From contig CAXKVV010000071.1 in NCBI GenBank assembly GCA_964058805.1, positions 1 to 38,103 on the forward strand: DNA of 38,103 nt. The letters run 5' to 3'. Origin of the DNA: Schoenoplectus triqueter (Eukaryota; Streptophyta; Magnoliopsida; Poales; Cyperaceae). Position numbers and translations under genes: made by a program. Position 1 is the stretch's first letter. Every line of letters starts with the position of its first letter. Below the pieces are notes generated by a model. The model did no database searches. It saw only the letters and a list, made by a program, of their open reading frames with translations, and was not told where the DNA came from. This document shows positions 30,057 through 38,103 of the stretch, piece by piece.

Positions 30057-32212
30057 TCTCATATCAACCGCCAAATCAAATTGCATGCGGGCAACAAGTC
30101 GAGGACAAAAATTGAAACAGTATGCCAGCACATCATTGGGTGTCGAGGCAAAAGTTGCGGCACCATATATTTTTCCTATGAAGAATCAATTATATAGCGT
30201 TTAGGGAATGTGATAACTTTTGAATTTTAAATTTTGACAAAAATCCTCTTGAAAAGATCCATTTCATAACAAACGATTCTCAACATATAATTATTCTTTA
30301 ATACTTTATTTAGAATTATAAAATGATCAAATTACTCTTGTATCTATGAACATTATATTTAAAGTAATTACTTTATAGATTATTAATTTACATAAATTTA
30401 GCAACTATTTCAAAAAAAACGCACTCTGTTAAATATTTAGATTACGTAGTATTTTTTTCATTTTCATTTTATGTATATATTTTTTTATGTTTGTATGAAC
30501 AATATTATTACATAAATATAAAATAAATTTTAACCGAGTGCAAATATATTTTTATAATAAGAATATATGTTTGTATGCTTTATTTAGATTTATAAGAAAT
30601 ATTTTATTACATTAACAATTAAAATTGAATATTTTTAATTTTCATAATGCATAATATATAACACTTCGTATCAAGACGCTACATAAATAGTATCTTTTGT
30701 ATTATCCAACGATTAACATCCGACGTAATTATCAACAATCCAATATATATAAAAAAAATAAACAAAACAAAGTCAGTTACAAATCTTAGTAACCGGTTAA
30801 CGATACATCTTCTCTAAAATAGCTTTATAAAATAATTAGTCCGAAAATTTAAATTAAAATAATTCATTCTAATATATCAAAACATGCAATTGAAAATGGT
30901 TATGCATATATAACAAGATCACTGTCAGAATACATAGTACGAGAGAGATCACATTCATCCGTTGATAAGCAAAACTCCTCGTAACTTATTTCCACCCATA
31001 ACCCTTTTATAAGTTGTGTGAATCATTCCTTTAGAATCGCTTATGACATATATAATTATGTATAATTTGACTTGTTCCATTTATCTCTTTGAATGCTAAA
31101 AAATATCATACAACTGCTTAATTAATATATTATGATCATATATATGTATTTAATTTCAGTATAAACTTACATCATAATTTTAGTTATCAAAATTTGATCA
31201 ATTCACATAATTCAAATCCTCAATTCGTATCACAAATAAAAAATTCCTTCAAGTTTTATATTTTACATTTGTAAAAAAAAAAATTCCTCACAGAAGCTGA
31301 ATCGAAACTGCAAGAGAACCAGATAGACCTGTGTGGCGGTTATTATTTAAACTCCAACGACGAGAAACGCGTACAGAGGAATCCAGAATTTATCATTAAA
31401 CAATGAACATGATCTGATGATAGTTGGAGAAAAGAAAAAGAACATAATAAAACGATGATGATGATATATATGTTCCGAGTAAAGAGTATGACGTGGGACA
31501 ATGTTAAAAAAAACAATAATAATAATACTGGTAAAGGAAAAACAAGTAGTTAGCTGGAATAGTGCCGGGACAGCGAGAAGCAGAGAGACAGGTATGAGCT
31601 GATTCTGTCGTTAATCCAGGTATTATTACTACTAAACAAATCTCTTGTCACTTGGTAGCGGGTGGGGTTGCGTACCGGGCCAGGACAGAGCCCGACCCAC
31701 GAGGCCAAGACCATGTGCGGCGACATGCGCCATTGTAGCTGCTGTTTGTGGGAGTGGAGGTTTCTCTCTCTTATTTATTTATTTTCTCCGGATGCCCAAT
31801 TGATGCTTTTTGTTTGGATACATTATTTTTGTTGAAGTATTATGCAATAATCAATATCCTACTGATTGTAAAATTATGAAAAATAATAGGCTGAACTCCT
31901 GTCTCTTGTGAATTAATGGATCTACCTCTAGGCTCTAGCCACGAAGAGTAAGATTCATATTCTCCGTTATAAATTAAAATATTTTATATTTTCAATTGTA
32001 GAGTACTAGAATAACTTTAAGGGGATGATTATGAATTTATGGATACATTTTATAAAGGTGTGATTTGTGAATATCTCTATTCACATTATTCAAAATACTT
32101 AAAGCAAAAATAATTTCCCATATATATGCGTTAACAACTTTCTATAAATCTAATGTGGTTGTTCGTCTCTGGCATGTAGCAAATTAGCAAAACCATCCTG
32201 AGTCTGATCCTT
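30057..32212. other. Spacer with a GC-richer patch
   Basis: Mostly AT-rich. At 31640-31760 there is a GC-richer patch around GGTGGGGTTGCGTACCGGGC with no open frame longer than about 41 codons. It could be an old exon or transposon end; unassigned. Confidence 0.35.
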
Positions 32213-32214
32213 CT

Positions 32215-32245
<31 letters not shown>

Positions 32246-32249
32246 TTTT
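32213..32249. repeat. (TTTA)n microsatellite
   Basis: About nine uninterrupted TTTA units. Confidence 0.95.
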
Positions 32250-32814
32250 CTTTTAAGAACTCTTTCTTTTGATATAATCAAATGTACCAGATAAGATACT
32301 AGGCGCAAGATCTGTTAATTACATTATCCGGTCATGTTGGCCATTTCCATAACGCATATCTTTTCAGGTGTCCGCGCCAAAATAAACCTAAGAAAAGCCT
32401 TTGGATGCATACGTGGTCTCAGTATTATACAATAATAGTATTAAATTCCTGGCGATTCGCTAACTCAATCTAGCTCGAGATATCATAAGATTCATGTTAT
32501 AATCAAGCAACGCATATATGAATGACACATCTACTCATATATATTCGACGAAATGGACAATATCTGGATCTTTTTTTCCCTGAATTTTATTATAGATTCA
32601 TCCCTCTAATTTGACAAACAGTGACGATGAAAAGACTATAATTTTTTTTATTTACGTTGCAATTTAAATATGTTGTGTATCTGACAATTATAGTCGTTGG
32701 TCTCTATTCTGGTGTGATCAAAATTGGATTGATAATGTTTTAAATGTTGAATCTGCCAATCAACACACATAAGTTTCATTAAAACAAACGAAAAAGAAAA
32801 CAATAATAGTAATA
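32250..32814. other. Intergenic spacer
   Basis: No feature recognised. Confidence 0.4.
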
Positions 32815-33023
32815 GTGAAATGCAACAATTGTTGCCTCTGTGGGGTGAAAGCGCACAGGAAAAGAACGGAAAAAAAAACTCCCTCTCAAAATCAAAATCA
32901 GAGTTGCCAGCTTCCCCCTCCCGCCTTTTTCTCCTCTCGCCTCCTCCTCCATCCCTCTTCTCCTCTCCCCCTTACCTCCTCTCCTTCTTTACCAACTCTT
33001 TCTCATCTTCTACAAGTAAATTC
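32815..33023 (+). other. Pyrimidine-rich tract left of the 33027 element
   Basis: The stretch 32905-33010 is rich in CTCCTC/CCTCC on the plus strand, like a plant 5' leader. It overlaps open frames of 68 and 89 codons that translate to Ser/Pro/Leu-rich low complexity. I do not regard these as genes. It may be the interrupted partner of the GTACAACG repeat beyond 34245. Confidence 0.35.
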
Positions 33024-33026
33024 TAA

Positions 33027-34242
33027 GGGTTTGTTTAGCAAATTAAAGAATAGATTTGGAAGAATGCTAATTTTAGAAGAGTAATAGAATAATTTTTTTT
33101 TTTGAAGAGTTGTATTCTTCACTATTCGGAAGAGTGAAAATATCGTTTGACAGTTGTTAATCAAAATAGTTAAAATATAAATAATTATGATACTAACAAT
33201 GATGATGATGATGATAATAATAGTAAAACAACAACAATAATAATTGTAATAATAATAATATAATAATCATTATTCCTAATCATAATCATAATATATAATA
33301 ATATTCATAGTAATAATAATAAAAAATAATAATATTCATAGTTATAATAATAATAATAATATAATTATAAATATAATCATAATAATATAATAATAATAAT
33401 AAATAATCATAATTTTAATAATATAATAATAATATAACCATAACATAATAATATAATACAACATAATAAAATAATAATAAAATAATATCATAATCATAAT
33501 CATGATAATAATAATCATGGTCATAATCAAAATAATATAATAATATAATCATAACCATAATCATAATAATATACTCATAACTATAATTATAATATAATTA
33601 TATAATACAATATAATAAACTAATAAAATAATAATAATAAGTAATAATAATCATAGCCATAATAGTAATAATATAATAATAATATAACCATAATCATAAT
33701 AAATAATAATAAAATAATAATCATAATTATAATAATATAATAATAATAAATAATCATAGTTATAATAATATAATAATAATATAATTATATTTATAATTAT
33801 AATATAATAATATAATACTAAAATCATAATTATTATAATATAATAATAATACTAACCGTGATGATAATATAATAATAATAATAATCATTATAATAATAAT
33901 AATCATAATCATAATATAATCATAATCATAATCATAATATAATAATAATATAATAATCATAAATAATAATCATAAATTAATATAATAATAAATCACAATC
34001 ATAATATAATAATATAATAATAATAAATCATAATCATAACATAATAATATAATACAATATAATCAAATAATAGTCGCTATTCCGACGAGAGCTAATCTGG
34101 TATTCCACCTATAGCTTGGTATACCGAATTAGCACTCTTTCGCACTCTTTTACTTAGTCTAAAATTCGTTTGGCAAATTAATTCGTCGGAATAGAAATTT
34201 TATTCCTACTTTTTGCTATTCCGTAGAGTGCCAAACAAACCC
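33027..34242. mobile_element. PIF/Harbinger-like element filled with A/T microsatellite
   Basis: Left GGGTTTGTTTAGCA and right inverse GGGTTTGTTTGGCA match at 13 of 14, and the arms continue weakly (GAATAG, AGAGTG, GCTAATT). Flanks are TAA (33024-33026) and TTA (34243-34245), close to the TWA rule but not identical. Between the arms is about 0.9 kb of TAA/TCATAA repeats with no coding sequence. It splits a pyrimidine-rich tract on the left from a GTACAACG repeat on the right. Confidence 0.7.
33178..34075. repeat. Compound (TAA)n/(ATCATA)n microsatellite, ~0.9 kb
   Basis: Almost pure mixture of AATAAT, AATCATAAT and ATAATATAAT words on the plus strand, with scattered C and almost no G after the first (GAT)n stretch. 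The long open frames read from it on the minus strand (poly-I/M/Y) are artefacts of the repeat. Confidence 0.92.
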
Positions 34243-34253
34243 TTAACAGATTT

Positions 34254-34490
34254 GATGTACAACGTCTGCCATCGTTTGCATGCCTCCGCCTCCGTGACAC
34301 CGACTATGTACAACGACCCACCTCATCTGTCTTCACTTCTATCCGAACGGATCTGACGTACAACGACCCACCTCACCGATGACCGCGTACAACGACCCCA
34401 CCTCCGAATCTGATGTACAACGACTGCCATGATGACAACCACCTCACCGATGGCAGCCACGACAACAACCCCGCCTCCGAATGAGTCAAT
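34254..34490. repeat. GTACAACG tandem-like repeat, GC-richer than surroundings
   Basis: GTACAACG starts at 34257, 34308, 34358, 34387 and 34415, spaced 51, 50, 29 and 28 bp. It is often followed by ACCCACCTC or ACTGCCAT, with CACCTCCGAAT and CACCTCACCGATG between. No intact frame crosses it. Confidence 0.75.
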
Positions 34491-34572
34491 GCTTATATTT
34501 CAAATTTATTTTTATTTTTGTTTTTCTGTTTTTATTTTCTTCTTTTAAATTTTGTTCTCCTGCTTGTTTCTT

Positions 34573-34665
34573 TTTATAAATCCGCCGTCCAAAGTCAGTT
34601 CAAACTTTTTGCAAATTCTTATTTCTTTTTTTTTTCTATTTTCATCTTTATAAATCCGCCGCTTT
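34573..34665. repeat. Duplicated TATAAATCCGCCG
   Basis: TTTATAAATCCGCCG occurs near 34573 and again near 34650, about 77 bp apart in T-rich sequence. Meaning unknown. Confidence 0.5.
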
Positions 34666-36136
34666 TTAATAAAAATATGAGAAGACTGTTTGCCTCCCCT
34701 TCAAAAATAGTGAAATACAAAAATAAAAATCAGTCACGCAAAACGTAAGTCTAGATACTAATTTAAACACTATACCTAAACCTAGTTAATTACCCGTATG
34801 TTTACAGCAAGTTCTGAAATTCAAGACATAATGTGCTTTCCAAGTAACGTTCATTTTTAGTTGTCTCTGTCACCGAGAGTTGTGTACACACCTCATGTTA
34901 TAACCAGCAACTTGTGTTAGTAATTTAAGGCTTTGCTTCATTGCTTGATTCCTCCCTAATAATAATAGTAATTTAATCTCCTGACGTGTATTTTCTCACA
35001 GCCAGAGTCCAGAGATCAGTTAGATCTTCCCTCTTAAATTAATCTCTCTTCTTTTTCTTAATTTTTAATTCTTCTTCTTGCTAACACTTCCACCTTAATT
35101 TAGTGAAATGGCAAGTCTGCGAGTCATATATAGCCATGTTGTTGTTGACAACCTTTTCTGAACTCTAACATAGGTTTGCTCCAATTTGGTCGGGTTTACC
35201 GACTTCATCATGTCTCAAAACTTGGGAAAAATAAATCCTGTCTACTGTCTACATGGTTCGATATATTTTATACCAGAGATCTTGTTATTAATTATATAAC
35301 AATTAATGAAAATTTGCATGTTCTTACCGGTTTGGCTATTGTTCGTTTTCCCTTCAGGTATATATACTTGAAATTGCTTCTGGGAAAGCAGATGACTATA
35401 TGATTTTTCAAAACTAGAATTGAATTTAACTTGAGAAAATCATTAAAAAAAAAGACATCGTGATACGCTACAAACAAGAATTGCTTCCATTAAAAAAAAT
35501 CACATTTACGCGAATAAAATATGTTATACTTGTTAATGAAATTTCAAATAAATTCGAAAAAGTAAAAAATTGAAAAATTATTAAACATATGTTTTTAAAT
35601 CCGTAGATTAAATATGTTTTAAATCTCATACAAGGTTTTTAAAGTTTTCACCTTCCAATATTAATATAGTCACGCACACAAATATTTTCTTTCTGCTAAA
35701 AAAGATGAATTGCTAAAATTAATCTTATTATGAATAAAAAAAATTAGGAAAATATTATGCAGTTATGCTTGTTGATATAATCATCGATATAGACTTAATT
35801 ATGCATATTATACAAGTTATTACATATGTTAATAACTATATTGTGCAACTCATTTTGTACAATACTTCCATTATTCAATTTAAATGCCGTTAACATGCCT
35901 AATAATTCAGTCAATATGTATAATGATAGCACTGTAGAAAATGAATTACATATTTTAGTCACCAATATATAGACATAATAACTCACATAATTAAAACTAC
36001 AACCGCATCAAAAAGCGTATACCAGCTCCCAAAATTGTCTTTCAATGCTAAATATTAATTATTAAAATATAGAATGCGTCTCGAAACTTGGATGTACTTT
36101 AAAACCACCCAACTTTAAAATATAATATATGAATTA
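34666..36136. other. Intergenic spacer
   Basis: AT-rich. Open frames at 35176-35403 and 35795-35986 show no family signature or coding bias I can support. Confidence 0.4.
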
Positions 36137-36394
36137 TAAGATCGTGTCAATTATTAACATGATTCGATAGATTAATCTGATAGGATCCGAACCCGACCAA
36201 CTTGATCTAAAAATAATATTTTATTGCTTATAAATTATATTAATATTTTATTACTTAAAATTATATAAATATAATTATTTATTTTACACGAGTAAAAATA
36301 ATAATATGATATGAACAATTTACTTCGGAGAGAGATCAAACTGCTAGGTTAGACCAATGCTTTTCGATGTAAACCCGACCCATTGACACCCCTA
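36137..36394. mobile_element. Probable hAT remnant
   Basis: GTGTCAAT at 36144-36151 and its inverse ATTGACAC at 36382-36389. The right end ACCCGACCCATTGACACCCC TA resembles a standard hAT terminus (TAGGGGTGTCAATGGGTCGG inverted). GGATCCGAACCCGACC lies near the left side. No matching 8-bp duplication was found, so the left boundary is approximate. Confidence 0.5.
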
Positions 36395-36430
36395 TGTACC
36401 ATGAATGCAGGCATGGAGCAAGGGTGGTTT

Positions 36431-36444
36431 GGGGGGGGGGGGGG
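36431..36444. repeat. G14 homopolymer, possible transposon end
   Basis: GCAGGCATGGAGCAAGGGTG precedes the G run and GCATTTGCCCC follows. This resembles the CAGGGGCGG..GGGGG end of the element at 28546. A possible far end with TGGTTTAGTCCGGTG near 36838-36852 lacks a matching duplication, so no element is called. Confidence 0.35.
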
Positions 36445-38103
36445 CATTTGCCCCTTAATTTACACAAAATACATTATCTTTCATATTTGATTACAAAATT
36501 TACCCCAACACTTATTGACTTGTATTCTAATAAATATAAATACTTTATAAAATATATAAAATAAGTTAAATATTGTTCATTTTATTCCCAAAAAGTTTCA
36601 GTTTATTTACCATGAAAATTATCGTTTTCAGAGGAATTGCATTACAAACAACTAATAATCGCATATTTAGAAAATAATTTATGAAGAAAAAGTGGAATTA
36701 AATTTCTCTCTGAGGCAGATCAAATCCTTGCCATTTTTTTGGCGTTAGTAATTTTAGTTTTTCAAATTATAATGTATTTTATTTAATATTTGATATCATA
36801 AACTTGTGATTAATTTTGCTTCCCCATACATGTTTTCTGGTTTAGTCCGGTGCTACTCTTTCTTGGAAATTTTGTAGATGTATAGTACCTCTGCGACTCT
36901 ACTTGTATTAGCTGTCTTTTCTTTTTCAAGATCAAACTTAATGAGACAATAGTTGATGCAATGCACGACGCAAAATAAAAAGGAAATACAAAAAATACAG
37001 GGGACAAACCGCAGCTTAAACACTAACAAAAGGAATTAGATGATAAATAATTGATCAGGAGCTAAACCTAGTAAAGTTAAGTTAGATCCTTCTAATTGCG
37101 ATTATAAATTGGGAAAGCAAAAGTAAAATAAAAGCATACAGCCAACAATGCACCCTGCATCCAGTTCACTATGTGATTTCGGTCTCCCTTTCAGAAGAAA
37201 AAAAAGAGGTAAAGTGCAAAAAAGAATTATCCAATGACACGGCATGGCTTGTAATTTTATTGTTTTTTCTTCTCTTTTCAAACGAAAGTTGGCTGTGGAA
37301 AAAGTTACCCGAAATTTTTTCAGGCAACTCAATAGATATAATTTTTTTAAATTTAAATAGGACTACGATTTCCTAAAATATTTTGCAATTTGTACAACGC
37401 ACATGTGATAGTCCTTGATCGGTAGAGAAGCCTACCAGATACGAGAAAAAGTTGTTTCCTACTTTTTATTAATCATTCAAACAAAACAAATAAAAGTTTT
37501 GGATGGATAAAATACTGATAAAAGAACAACACAAAGCAATGGTCGTCTCACTTTCTTTTGACGAAACAGGGACCACCTTGATAGTTTATCTAAAATCACC
37601 AACGTGGCAATATTTAATCCATCATTAGAAAACAATAACAGAGTTGTTTTACCCTTGATTGACACAATTAACTTCTAGAAATGGTATATGATCCAAAACA
37701 CCCAAGATCAATCGTTAATTAATCAGAATCTAAAACCCAACAATACGGAATGGCCACGTCTACTGTCACTGATAGTGATCCATCTAGCATTGCCACTTTC
37801 TTCCAGCTGCTCTTTCTATAAGCTAGATTCCAGTACACTATATTCATATAAATATAAATATGATTATCCGACTGAGAATTGTTGCTAAAGGATAATTATA
37901 TTTATATAATTGTAGAAGATATATAATATAAAATAATATTATAAAATCGATAAGGGATATCACTATCTATCATATGACAGCAATACACATGGCAATTATA
38001 TTTTTTTGATAATTAGATATGTACGTATTTTTTTAATTTTCCAATAATTATTAATCAATGTTAATTGTAAGATATTTTTATGTTGTTTTCATTCGAGTTT
38101 CCA
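36445..38103. other. Right-end spacer
   Basis: Several frames of 60-76 codons on both strands overlap one another and match no known family. Block 37740-37830 is less AT-rich and has CTATAAGCT; it could be a distal promoter of a gene beyond the window, but nothing proves this. Confidence 0.35.

Noticed and set aside
33342..33960. Minus-strand open frames rich in Ile, Met and Tyr
   Set aside because: They are translations of the TAA/TCATAA microsatellite; composition is set by the repeat.
36411..36852. A second T/G-run hAT element like 28546
   Set aside because: The left end is suggestive but the right end match is weak and no 8-bp flank repeat was found.

Overview
The window looks like nuclear DNA from a flowering plant, probably a TE-rich eudicot. 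It is strongly AT-rich, has spliceosomal introns, and is crowded with plant-type DNA transposons: hAT, Mutator-like and PIF/Harbinger-like elements and their MITEs. It contains one clearly intact host gene, on the minus strand at 23272-25082. This is a two-exon AGC-VIII protein kinase closely resembling PINOID, the kinase that phosphorylates PIN auxin carriers. Everything else I can identify is transposon remains, simple repeats or AT-rich spacer.

Layout. 1-9905: spacer with several inverted-repeat MITEs (622-1068, 2249-2651, 5171-5322, 7245-7622), an hAT-like remnant (3648-4142) and copy 1 of a ~0.7 kb hAT family (5948-6620). 9906-14689: a complete but dead hAT transposon with a perfect 8-bp target duplication. 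It holds a decayed BED-finger/hAT transposase, a phased array of palindromes near one end and a ~100-bp minisatellite upstream of the transposase start. 14710-15076, 15750-16178 and 28142-28445: Mutator-like MITEs, one with a perfect 9-bp duplication. 17390-17761: a Tourist-like MITE flanked by TTA. 19194-22602: a 3.4 kb element with long terminal inverted repeats and a decayed plant mobile domain (PMD) gene.

23272-25416: the PINOID-like gene with a TATA box and a leader containing two minimal upstream ORFs, one of them AUG-UAA. 26164-26973: a tRNA-like Pol III head followed by copy 2 of the 0.7 kb hAT family with an 8-bp duplication. 28546-28732 and 29402-29626: short hAT MITEs with target duplications. 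33027-34242: a terminal-inverted-repeat element whose inside is nearly all A/T trinucleotide microsatellite. 34254-34420: a short GC-richer tandem repeat. 36137-36394: a probable hAT remnant. The right end has nothing I can assign.

Functionally, the only likely active unit is the kinase gene. The transposon genes carry stop codons and frameshifts, and most of their nonsense codons can be explained by C-to-T type transitions, as expected for methylated, silenced elements. Boundaries of elements without a clear target duplication are approximate. No database search was possible.
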